The notes: generated by a model not told the origin, from the sequence alone. A stretch of 8,181 nucleotides of DNA from Candidatus Altarchaeales archaeon (GCA_003663115.1 QMZJ01000056.1:1-8181); one strand, 5' to 3'. Numbered from the stretch's first letter, positions 1-5,517 are shown. Numbers and translations: made by a program.

Positions 1-9
1 AGATAGTAT

Positions 10-201
10 ATGAAAACAGAATTAATAAAGAGGATAATTCAGGATCAGGAGATAGAGAGAAAGAGGATTTTTGAAGAGGAGAGAATAGTGGAGAGGGATG
101 TCAAAAATTTTTTCTGCGAAATGCTTAAACATCCCAATATTCTCACAATCCTCGGATATCGAACGAGCGGGGTCTTTGAAGTTTTCTTTTGGTTTTCTTA
201 G
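10..201 (+). pseudogene. Relic of the N-terminus of an archaeal AAA ATPase (AAA_14/DUF4143-like)
   Basis: An open frame of 63 codons. Its first ~55 residues resemble the start of archaeal AAA-type ATPases of the AAA_14/DUF4143 kind: a highly charged Lys/Glu helix (residues 1-35), then HPNILTILGYRTSG (41-54), which lines up with the usual strand and Walker A segment (ILxxxGxRRxGKS). The essential Gly-Lys-Ser is missing: the frame reads TSGVFEV and stops 10 residues later. Family members run to 350-450 residues, and no continuation of the ATPase core (Walker B, sensor) is visible in any frame downstream, so I read this as a decayed fragment. The residues after about 54 are Phe-rich and probably not native coding sequence. 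The promoter, if any, lies left of the window. Family assignment rests on remembered motif patterns only; a chance or unrelated charged ORF is possible. Confidence 0.4.
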
Positions 202-430
202 GGGTTTTATCTTTAATTTTCTTGCTCTCGGTTTTTTTCTATACTTAGATTTCTGTCGATTAATTCTTCAAAATCGGGTTCGTAGTGGGAGTAGTAATAG
301 GTTTTCTTTTTTCCATCACCCGTTGTTAAAGTGCTATAGACGGTGAGTGGGGAAAGCATTTTTGGGCTCCGGATGAACCCTTATTGATTCCAGATGGATT
401 CTTTACAGCCTCACGATCCAAAAACGCAAA
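202..430. other. AT-rich stretch with gene relics, upstream of the tfb promoter
   Basis: Apart from the small minus-strand frame at 213-359, I see no supportable gene here. The + strand is strongly T-rich between about 170 and 320, unlike the balanced composition of the genes to the right, and overlapping + frames give only Phe/Leu-rich nonsense. No tRNA, insertion-sequence end or target-site duplication could be found by eye. The segment looks like a decayed accessory patch next to a conserved gene. Confidence 0.4.
213..359 (-). CDS. Small 48-residue protein, basic and Tyr-rich, function unknown
   Basis: I translated this frame by hand: ATG at 359-357, TAA at 215-213, no internal stop. It begins MLSPLTVYSTLTTGDG, then KKKTYYYSHYEPDF and EELIDRNLSIEKNREQEN. 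The composition (Thr/Gly hairpin, KKKTYYY strand, then an acidic helix) looks like real protein rather than random sequence. A GGAG Shine-Dalgarno sits at 370-367, 7 nt before the ATG. The TATA-like element at 431-440 reads nearly as well on this strand, so the gene could be transcribed divergently from tfb. Past the stop, shifting frame continues a very basic stretch (DKTPKKTKRKLQRPRSF) down to about position 150, so this may be the front of a longer, frameshifted gene, for example from a mobile element. I do not recognise the family. No membrane segment or signal peptide is present. Confidence 0.4.
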   Translation of the reverse strand: MLSPLTVYSTLTTGDGKKKTYYYSHYEPDFEELIDRNLSIEKNREQEN

Positions 431-440
431 GTATTTATAT
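431..440 (+). promoter_or_regulatory. Candidate TATA box for tfb
   Basis: GTATTTATAT matches the archaeal box A consensus. With the usual ~25 bp spacing it predicts initiation near 458-466, giving tfb a leader of about 125 nt. A weaker TATA-like run (TATAGTATATA, 454-464) would start transcription inside the first hairpin instead. The box is nearly symmetric and could also serve the small minus-strand ORF. Confidence 0.45.
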
Positions 441-470
441 GTAAAAGTACACTATAGTATATACAGGGAA

Positions 471-505
471 TCCGGGAAATACCGCAATCAATGTTATTTC
501 TCGGG
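471..505 (+). promoter_or_regulatory. tfb leader hairpin 1
   Basis: CCGGGAAATA (472-481) can pair with TATTTCTCGG (495-504) over 10 consecutive positions with one G-U wobble, and 471/505 adds a U-G pair. The loop is 13 nt (482-494). Part of the loop, CAATCA (485-490), is also an exact complement of TGATTG at 507-512, just 3' of the stem, so either a tight pseudoknot or an alternative hairpin is possible. Structure inferred from complementarity only. Confidence 0.45.
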
Positions 506-553
506 GTGATTGGCTACTGTAGGCGTTATCCTCCGAGTACATCGGTACTTTAA
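491..553 (+). CDS. Possible 20-codon upstream ORF in the tfb leader
   Basis: ATG at 491 opens a 20-codon frame ending at TAA 551-553. Its peptide begins MLFLGVIGYCRRYPP. There is no Shine-Dalgarno ahead of the ATG, and the peptide looks like nothing known, so this is weak. It is listed because the frame runs through hairpin 2 and through the CCTCC element, so translating it would unfold that structure. It may simply be chance. Confidence 0.12.
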   Translation: MLFLGVIGYCRRYPPSTSVL

Positions 554-558
554 CGCCT
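521..558 (+). promoter_or_regulatory. tfb leader hairpin 2 with anti-Shine-Dalgarno bulge
   Basis: AGGCGTTA (521-528) and TAACGCCT (551-558) form a perfect 8-bp outer stem, extendable by three G-U pairs. Inside it AGTAC (536-540) and GTACT (545-549) form a second perfect 5-bp stem closed by an ATCG loop. The 7-nt bulge on the 5' side (529-535) contains CCTCC (530-534), the exact complement of the tfb Shine-Dalgarno GGAGG at 576-580. A competing inner stem CCGA/TCGG (533-536 with 542-545) would bury part of the CCTCC. This is consistent with a translational switch, but function is inferred. Confidence 0.5.
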
Positions 559-575
559 GTGTTTATCTTAATTGG

Positions 576-580
576 GGAGG
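576..580 (+). promoter_or_regulatory. tfb ribosome binding site
   Basis: GGAGG, 9 nt before the ATG at 590, is a full match to the 16S anti-Shine-Dalgarno. It decides the start: the in-frame TTG codons at 572 and 581 lie before or directly against it, so initiation there is unlikely. Confidence 0.75.
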
Positions 581-589
581 TTGTGGAAA

Positions 590-1516
590 ATGGAACCTTG
601 TAGGGGTTGTGGAAGCACAAGAATAATGGTTGATCACAGACGGGGTGAGGTTATATGTAAAGATTGTGGTTTGATCCAGGAGGACATTCTATTCGATTTT
701 GGACCCGAATGGAGGGCATTTGACGAGGAGCAGATGAACAAGAGGTCAAGAACCGGGGGGCCGTTAAAGTTCGCGAAGCAAAACATTGGCCTTACTACAG
801 AGATCGATAAGTATGACAGGGATATAAAGGGTGGTGCAGTTCCATCTGAGAGAAAGGCCCAGCTTTACAGGCTCAGAAAATGGCAGCGACGCTCCAGGAT
901 GGGGACGTCGGTTGACAGGAACCTTTCAATCGCTTTACCCGAGCTGGACAGAATGTGCGCTCATCTGAACGTCGCACAGAACATAAAGGAGGAGTGTGCC
1001 CGATGGTACAGGAAGTGTGTAAATAAGGGGATTGTCAGGGGAAGATCGATAGAGAGTGTTATAGCGGCTATAATCTACCTGGTTTCAAGACGGCATCAGT
1101 TGCCAAAAACCCTGAGGGAATTGGAGGAGGTTTCGGGTGTTAAGAAGAAAGACATCGGAAGAAGCTATAGGACCATTTGTAGGAGATTGGGATTGAGGAT
1201 GCCGGTAGTTACTGCGGCCGACTATGTCCCAAGGTTGGCGTCTGAGCTTGGCGTCTCCGGAGAAACAGAGGCCAAGGCCATTGAAATGTTGGAGAGAGCC
1301 AGAAAGAAGGGTATTATCTCTGGAAAGGTACCCATAAGTATTGCTGCCGCGGCAATATATCTCGCGGGAAGAATGACGAACGATAAGCAGACGGAGACTA
1401 TAGTGGGCTTTTCGGAGGTTCCAGAATCCGCGATAAAAAACAGGTATGATGAACTCATGAAGGAATTTAAAATAGAGGATTCGCCTAAAAAGCACCCAGT
1501 ACCACAGCCCTCTTAA
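590..1516 (+). CDS. tfb: Transcription initiation factor B (TFB, archaeal TFIIB)
   Basis: TFB bridges TBP on the TATA box and RNA polymerase, reads the BRE, and sets the start site. From the ATG at 590 the protein has 308 residues, normal for the family. Order of domains: zinc ribbon with C4-x2-C7 and C23-x2-C26; B-reader/linker around GPEWRAFD (38-45) and KRSRTGGPLKF (51-61); the conserved linker end QLYRLRKWQRR (91-101); cyclin repeat 1 (about 112-204, with RGRSIESVIAAIIYL); cyclin repeat 2 (about 209-294, with ISIAAAAIYLAGR and the BRE-reading helix-turn-helix ending AIKNRYDEL). The linker (KQNIGLTTEIDK instead of the usual HDKGLST-type) and the second HTH differ from the common archaeal pattern, and the HTH appears one residue shorter, so it may be one of several paralogues. 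The upstream leader is long and structured, suggesting post-transcriptional control. Identification is firm. Confidence 0.97.
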   Translation: MEPCRGCGSTRIMVDHRRGEVICKDCGLIQEDILFDFGPEWRAFDEEQMNKRSRTGGPLKFAKQNIGLTTEIDKYDRDIKGGAVPSERKAQLYRLRKWQRRSRMGTSVDRNLSIALPELDRMCAHLNVAQNIKEECARWYRKCVNKGIVRGRSIESVIAAIIYLVSRRHQLPKTLRELEEVSGVKKKDIGRSYRTICRRLGLRMPVVTAADYVPRLASELGVSGETEAKAIEMLERARKKGIISGKVPISIAAAAIYLAGRMTNDKQTETIVGFSEVPESAIKNRYDELMKEFKIEDSPKKHPVPQPS

Positions 1517-1534
1517 TTGTCGAGAATTTAATCT

Positions 1535-2185
1535 CTAACCCTTCAGGAGGGTAATAACATCTTTGGATACCTCCGTCTTGGAGATTATTGTGAGGAGATC
1601 CCCCTTCCTTAGAATGGTTTCGGGTGAGGCTATTATTACCTCCCCTCCACGGGAGATCAACCCAATTGTTGCGTCTGAGGGTAAACCAATATCCTTAATC
1701 TTTCTGGCATCCAACTTCTCATTGGTCAGTCTTATCTCCATTATCTCTGCCTTTCCCTTACCTATGGATACAAGACTCCTGCCCCTCTCCTGGGTTATGG
1801 CATTTTTAAAATAACTGACGATAGCTGCTATAGGACTTATAGCTGCGGTTATCTCCAGCCCAATGTATAGATCCTGCTTACTTGGATCATTAACCCTTGC
1901 AACGATCCTTCTTACATTAAATTTTTTAACTATCTGACAGATCGTTAGATTCGTATTATCGTCTCGGGTCAGAATGACAACAGCGTCGGCCTTGTCTATG
2001 CCTGCATCCTTCAGGATTTCCGTATTGCTGCCATCACCGTGGATTACGAGAGCATCCATCGATTCGGCCAGGGATTTTGCGCGCTCTTCATCTTTCTCGA
2101 CAATAACGATCTCGTGATCCTCACTTGCGAGGTGCTTTGCCAGTGCAACTCCTGTGCCGCCGCACCCGATAATTATGATGTACAT
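1535..2185 (-). CDS. trkA: TrkA-type (KTN/RCK) NAD-binding K+ transport regulator
   Basis: Cytoplasmic regulatory subunit that gates a Trk/Ktr-type potassium transporter or channel in response to bound nucleotide. The 216 residues comprise one TrkA_N (RCK) Rossmann domain and one TrkA_C domain, the usual size for the single-module form. Visible signatures: GCGGTG (7-12) dinucleotide loop, E30 at the end of strand 2 (prefers NAD(H)), VIHGDGSN (about 48-55), and the ILTRDDNTNL segment. The C-terminal ~75 residues (EIMEIRLTNEKLDARKI onward) match the TrkA_C fold. No membrane transporter gene is adjacent in the window, so the partner must be elsewhere. The gene converges on tfb with an 18-bp gap and diverges from thi4. 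The start ATG has no convincing Shine-Dalgarno. Family is clear; the transported ion is inferred from the family. Confidence 0.93.
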   Translation of the reverse strand: MYIIIIGCGGTGVALAKHLASEDHEIVIVEKDEERAKSLAESMDALVIHGDGSNTEILKDAGIDKADAVVILTRDDNTNLTICQIVKKFNVRRIVARVNDPSKQDLYIGLEITAAISPIAAIVSYFKNAITQERGRSLVSIGKGKAEIMEIRLTNEKLDARKIKDIGLPSDATIGLISRGGEVIIASPETILRKGDLLTIISKTEVSKDVITLLKG

Positions 2186-2217
2186 TTTATTTATTGTTTC
2201 TACCTATTATTCATAGA

Positions 2218-2235
2218 CATATATAAATAAATATG
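2218..2235 (+). promoter_or_regulatory. TATA box of thi4 (shared thi4/trkA divergent spacer)
   Basis: The 69-bp spacer between the two start codons contains CATATATAAATAAATATG. Its centre is about 29 bp before the thi4 ATG at 2255, which has no Shine-Dalgarno (AAAAAGAAAG), so thi4 is probably leaderless or nearly so. The same AT-rich run may serve trkA on the other strand, giving a leader of roughly 10-20 nt. Confidence 0.5.
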
Positions 2236-2254
2236 CCTAAATAAAAAAAGAAAG

Positions 2255-3019
2255 ATGATCGATGAGATCGAGATTACCAGGTTAATTGTAAAAAACGCTG
2301 TAGATGATTTTCTGGACAGCCTGGAGATAGATGTGGCCATAGCGGGTGGTGGCCCTTCTGGTTTGGTTGCTGCGAGATATCTCGCAGAGAATAAGGCGAG
2401 GGTTGCACTGTTTGAGAGAAGACTCTCCGTGGGTGGGGGAATGTGGGGTGGAGGGATGTTATTTCCAAGGATAGTTGTTCAGGAAGAGGCCAGAGAGATT
2501 CTTGACGAATTCGGGATAAAATACAAAAAGGAGGGGGACAAATTCGTTGCAAACTCCATAGAATCGGTAGCAAAATTAGCCTCGAAGGCAATAGACTCTG
2601 GGGCCAGAATCTTTAATGGCATCTCTGTCGAGGACGTCATCATTAGAGACAAGAGAGTATCTGGTTTCGTTCTGAACTGGAGCTCTGTCATGGCTGCAAA
2701 ACTGCATGTAGATCCACTGGCTATTAGATCCGAATTCTGCATAGATGCAACAGGACACCCGGCAGAGGTCTGTAATATCGTGCAGAGAAAGGTCGGAAGA
2801 TTGAATACCCCCTCTGGAGAGATCGAGGGGGAGAAATCCATGTGGGCAGAGAAATCCGAAACCCTGGTCATTGAGAATACCCGTGAGATATATCCGGGAC
2901 TCTATGTTGCTGGAATGGCGGCAAATGCCGTTTTTGGCGCTCCCAGGATGGGCCCGATCTTTGGAGGAATGCTGCTGTCTGGAAGAAAAGCCGCCGAGGT
3001 GATCTTAGATCAGTTGTAG
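2255..3019 (+). CDS. thi4: Thiamine thiazole synthase Thi4, sulfide-dependent archaeal type
   Basis: Makes the ADP-linked thiazole moiety of thiamine from NAD, glycine and sulfur. At 254 residues it matches archaeal Thi4. Seen: FAD/NAD-type Rossmann loop GGGPSG (31-36), acidic strand end E54-R55, the GGGMWGGGMLF signature (60-70), DATGH (164-168), and the C-terminal AGM...GAPRMGPIFGGMLLSGRKAAE (219-248). The yeast enzyme donates sulfur from Cys205 in its QCCMDP segment; the aligned segment here is KLHVDP, with His151 in that place. Known archaeal homologues with this His act as true catalysts using free sulfide and Fe(II), so the same is inferred here, pointing to a sulfide-containing, reducing cell or habitat. 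No other thi genes are in the window. Older annotations sometimes call such proteins ribose-1,5-bisphosphate isomerase; the motifs do not support that. Confidence 0.94.
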   Translation: MIDEIEITRLIVKNAVDDFLDSLEIDVAIAGGGPSGLVAARYLAENKARVALFERRLSVGGGMWGGGMLFPRIVVQEEAREILDEFGIKYKKEGDKFVANSIESVAKLASKAIDSGARIFNGISVEDVIIRDKRVSGFVLNWSSVMAAKLHVDPLAIRSEFCIDATGHPAEVCNIVQRKVGRLNTPSGEIEGEKSMWAEKSETLVIENTREIYPGLYVAGMAANAVFGAPRMGPIFGGMLLSGRKAAEVILDQL

Positions 3020-3046
3020 GTTAAAGAAGAAAGGAGGATAAAGAAA
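3020..3046 (-). terminator. Pyrimidine-rich possible terminator of the DUF4013 gene
   Basis: Read on the minus strand, the 27 bp after the DUF4013 stop are T-rich, with TTTCTTT, CCTTT and CTTCTTT tracts. This would fit archaeal intrinsic termination at T-runs, but no hairpin precedes it. On the + strand, after thi4, the same DNA is purine-rich and offers no terminator. Confidence 0.2.
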
Positions 3047-3670
3047 TTAGAGCTCTGGATAGACCTCTCCGAATGCCGTCATTGATGTTACCGATGCTAT
3101 GAATGCACCCGCCGCCGATCCCATGATGGGAATGACCGATAGAATTGCTATTAGGGTAATTTCGTATATTGTTGTCACTATCCATACGACAAGGTAATCT
3201 ACCTTGAATGCCCTCTTGGAAACTGCCTTGAATTTAAAGGCCGAACCAACATTATCATCCCTCACATAGCTGAGAATTGCAGCGGGTAGCACATAAGCGG
3301 CTAATAGCATTAATAGGAAACCTAAAAGAGCACCTATCCCTATGGAGCCCATAGCTATAGCAATAATATTACTGCCTCGTGCACCCAATGCGGTAAAAAA
3401 TGCCATTCCGACACTCGCTATTAACACTATTAAGGCAGGTAAGAGGTATATAACTGTAATTACCATAGCCAGCAAACCCTTAACGAAAAGTTTGCTCCAG
3501 TCCTCCCATTCGGGCAGCTTAAAATCCTTGCTCATTGCGGTCCTGGCACAGTTAAGCTGATATCCAAGAGCCAGGAGGTTCACTATTGGTATTACCTGTA
3601 AAACAATACCAATTACAAGTTTTTTTATGTCCGTAAAGGGTCTCTTAAATGCAGTTTCAAAATCAACCAT
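3047..3670 (-). CDS. DUF4013 multi-pass membrane protein
   Basis: Integral membrane protein of unknown function, 207 residues. It carries the DUF4013 pattern: an N-terminal amphipathic start, then GYQLNCARTAM (36-46) and the diagnostic LPEWEDWSKLFVKGLL (52-67) between the first two membrane segments. Hydrophobic segments are at about 18-37, 66-92, 102-133, 159-180 and 174-198, giving roughly five spans with Gly/Ala/Ile-rich faces, and a charged loop at 137-158. A GAGGTGA Shine-Dalgarno (complement of 3677-3683) precedes the ATG by 6 nt, so this gene, unlike its neighbours, is expected to have a 5' leader. It diverges from a pilin-like gene and converges on thi4. Proteins of this family are common in methanogens and other archaea, but I know of no established role. 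Confidence 0.85.
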   Translation of the reverse strand: MVDFETAFKRPFTDIKKLVIGIVLQVIPIVNLLALGYQLNCARTAMSKDFKLPEWEDWSKLFVKGLLAMVITVIYLLPALIVLIASVGMAFFTALGARGSNIIAIAMGSIGIGALLGFLLMLLAAYVLPAAILSYVRDDNVGSAFKFKAVSKRAFKVDYLVVWIVTTIYEITLIAILSVIPIMGSAAGAFIASVTSMTAFGEVYPEL

Positions 3671-3717
3671 TTTGTATCACCTCAATTCCAGTTAAACATT
3701 ATCCTGTGAGGGTAGAG

Positions 3718-3730
3718 ATATTTATACTTA
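3718..3730. promoter_or_regulatory. TATA element between DUF4013 and pilin-like genes
   Basis: ATATTTATACTTA is centred about 29 bp before the pilin ATG at 3753, which lacks a Shine-Dalgarno, so the pilin mRNA should be leaderless or nearly so. On the opposite strand the same bases read TAAGTATAAATAT and would start the DUF4013 transcript about 25 nt before its Shine-Dalgarno-led ATG. One TATA element may therefore drive both genes in the 82-bp spacer. Confidence 0.45.
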
Positions 3731-3752
3731 TCTATCTCATTCTATTATAAAT

Positions 3753-4214
3753 ATGAACTCAAAAACCATGGGAAGGAGCGTGAAGGGACAGGCGTCTTTG
3801 GAGTACCTGATGACCTATGGCTGGGCAATATTGGTCATTCTGGTAATGGGATTGGTTTTATGGCAGATGGGGTTTTTCAATCCACCGCCAGCGGGTCACG
3901 GTTGCAGCGGATTTTCCCATATTGTCCCCCTGGATACGAAGCTTAGTGGTAACAAACTTACGATAGTTATTTCCAATGAAGCGGGAGCAAGGCTTGATGT
4001 CAAAAGTGTGAGTGCAACTATCGGATCGGAGACTAAAACAGGTACGTTTTCAGGGGTGATGAGACCCGGTAGAACCGAAGAGGTAAATATAACACTCAGT
4101 AACACCTATACCTCGGGAGAATATTATCGCGCCAACATAGTAATAGAGTACGAGAACTTAGTATCGGGAATCTCTCACAAGAGCTCGGGAGACTGCTGGG
4201 GAACGGTTGAGTGA
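3753..4214 (+). CDS. Class III signal peptide (archaeal type IV pilin-like) protein
   Basis: Exported pilin-like subunit, 153 residues. The N-terminus has the class III signature: a short basic leader ending in KG (11-12), then QASLEYL (13-19) and a hydrophobic stretch TYGWAILVILVMGLVLW (21-37). A prepilin peptidase of the EppA/PibD type is expected to cut after Gly12, leaving Gln13 first, with the hydrophobic helix packing in a pilus core or anchoring the protein. The remainder is a small beta-rich domain (NKLTIVISNEAGARLDVKSVSATI) with only two cysteines, C51 and C148, well placed for a disulfide joining its ends, and one NIT glycosylation sequon. Met6 is an alternative start, but position 3753 fits the TATA spacing. 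No pilus assembly ATPase or peptidase gene is nearby. It could be an adhesion pilin or a minor pilin; the filament type is unknown. Confidence 0.85.
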   Translation: MNSKTMGRSVKGQASLEYLMTYGWAILVILVMGLVLWQMGFFNPPPAGHGCSGFSHIVPLDTKLSGNKLTIVISNEAGARLDVKSVSATIGSETKTGTFSGVMRPGRTEEVNITLSNTYTSGEYYRANIVIEYENLVSGISHKSSGDCWGTVE

Positions 4215-4215
4215 A

Positions 4216-4230
4216 TTTTATTTATTTTAT
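4216..4230 (+). terminator. T-rich possible terminator of the pilin-like gene
   Basis: TTTTATTTATTTTAT begins 2 bp past the pilin stop codon. Archaeal polymerase can stop at such T-runs without a hairpin. It overlaps the last codons of hisS on the other strand. Confidence 0.35.
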
Positions 4231-5517
4231 CATCTCCTCCCTCAGATTTTCAATTCTTATCCTCTTTTGTTTCCCACTCTCCATATTCCTTATTGTTACC
4301 TCCCGTTTCTTTAGATCTTCCGGGCCCACTATTATCGTATATCTCGCCCCGATATCTCCCGCATACTCCAATATCTTTTCCAGTTTTCTGTTCATGAGAT
4401 CCATATCCACACTGAGCTCATCCCTGAGCTGAGATGCGATCTTTACGGCCTCTTCTCTCACCGTATCGCTTACGGGGGCTATAACGACATCCGTTACTTT
4501 TCTTGGAATTTTAATTTCTTGCAGATCTATGGCCTTCATAATGCGGTCAAAGCCGAAGGCGAAGCCAACGGCCGGAACCTTTACTCCGGAAAATAACTCT
4601 ATCAGGTCATCATATCTGCCACCACCGCATATCTGGTCCTGAGCCCCTAATCCCGGAACCCTGATCTCAAAAACGGTCCCGGTGTAGTATTCCAGACCCC
4701 TGGCAATCCCCAGATCTATCTTATATTCGACATTCATCAGATCCAGCCAGTGAATGACCTCTCTTAGCTCATTAACTGATTTCCTTGCTTCCGGATATTT
4801 ATCTAACAGATTGTCTGCTTGTTCGATTATGCCTTTATCACCTTTAATCCCCATTAAATCAAAGAGGATCTGTTTGTCAATTAGCTTCTTCAGGTTCTTG
4901 AGATCTCCCCTATCAATACTGGCTATTACCATGTTCTGAATTTCTTCATCCACATCCAGGGCATCCATTAAACCCCTGAGAATACCCAGATGACCTATCT
5001 CCAGTTGAAATTTTAGACCCAATTTCTTCAGCGACTTGTAGGCTATCGCAATTACCTCGGCATCCGATTCCGGGCCCTTTGGGCCGATTAGTTCAATACC
5101 CAGCTGCCAGAATTCCCTGTACCTTCCCATCTGCGGCCTCTCGTATCTGAACATCGGGCACGAGTAATAGAGCTTTAATGGAAGCCTGCTCCCCCTTAAT
5201 TCCTCTGCAAACATTCTGCATACGGAGGCAGTTGCCTCCGGTCTTAAAGAAAGCCTTCTGCCGGATTTATCCTCGAAGACGTACATATGTTCCTCAATCT
5301 CCTTACCGGACTTCAGTTGAAATAACTCGGCGTGTTCAAAGGTCGGGGTTAGAATCTTTCTGTAACTGTAGCTTTCTATAACCCCGATTATGGAATCCTC
5401 AACATACTCTCTTTTCTCCATTTCCCGGGGGGAGAAATCCCTGGTTCCCCTGGGCTTTTTTATCGTATACGGAGGTATACGAGTTAAAATTTTCTTTGGA
5501 AATTTTTTTATTTGCAT
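4222..5517 (-). CDS. hisS: Histidyl-tRNA synthetase (HisRS)
   Basis: Class II aminoacyl-tRNA synthetase that attaches histidine to tRNA-His in the cytoplasm. The 431-residue length is standard. Seen in order: motif 1 region PRGTRDF (22-28); the RPEATASVCR segment (92-101); motif 2 FRYERPQMGRYREFWQLGIE (123-142) with the ATP-binding Arg; the insertion domain (about 170-255); the HisA motif LGIARGLEYYTG (269-280) and CGGGRYD (297-303); motif 3 AVGFAFGFDRI (316-326); and the C-terminal anticodon-binding domain (about 342-431). The start at 5517 leaves about 20 residues before motif 1, slightly long, but no internal start codon lies between. No Shine-Dalgarno precedes it, and an AT-rich TATA-like run lies about 26 bp upstream, so a leaderless mRNA is likely. 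It converges on the pilin gene with a 7-bp gap. Confidence 0.98.
   Translation of the reverse strand: MQIKKFPKKILTRIPPYTIKKPRGTRDFSPREMEKREYVEDSIIGVIESYSYRKILTPTFEHAELFQLKSGKEIEEHMYVFEDKSGRRLSLRPEATASVCRMFAEELRGSRLPLKLYYSCPMFRYERPQMGRYREFWQLGIELIGPKGPESDAEVIAIAYKSLKKLGLKFQLEIGHLGILRGLMDALDVDEEIQNMVIASIDRGDLKNLKKLIDKQILFDLMGIKGDKGIIEQADNLLDKYPEARKSVNELREVIHWLDLMNVEYKIDLGIARGLEYYTGTVFEIRVPGLGAQDQICGGGRYDDLIELFSGVKVPAVGFAFGFDRIMKAIDLQEIKIPRKVTDVVIAPVSDTVREEAVKIASQLRDELSVDMDLMNRKLEKILEYAGDIGARYTIIVGPEDLKKREVTIRNMESGKQKRIRIENLREEMIK

Noticed and set aside
98..346. 82-codon + strand frame, Phe/Leu-rich, overlapping the ATPase relic
   Set aside because: It has no start context and an erratic composition, and it overlaps a better minus-strand reading. 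It looks like a product of the T-rich + strand.
440..570. tRNA or other known structured RNA gene upstream of tfb
   Set aside because: The two stems do not form a cloverleaf and there is no GTTCRA T-loop or acceptor stem; it fits better as an mRNA leader.
572..592. Upstream TTG starts (572 and 581) for TFB
   Set aside because: They lie before or against the GGAGG ribosome site; the ATG at 590 has proper spacing and puts the zinc-ribbon Cys at residue 4, as in other TFBs.
1085..1495. 136-codon minus-strand frame inside tfb
   Set aside because: It is antisense to a clear TFB and has no recognisable motif.
2274..2871. Minus-strand frames inside thi4
   Set aside because: They are antisense shadows of the conserved Thi4 frame, Pro/Ser-rich with no start signals.
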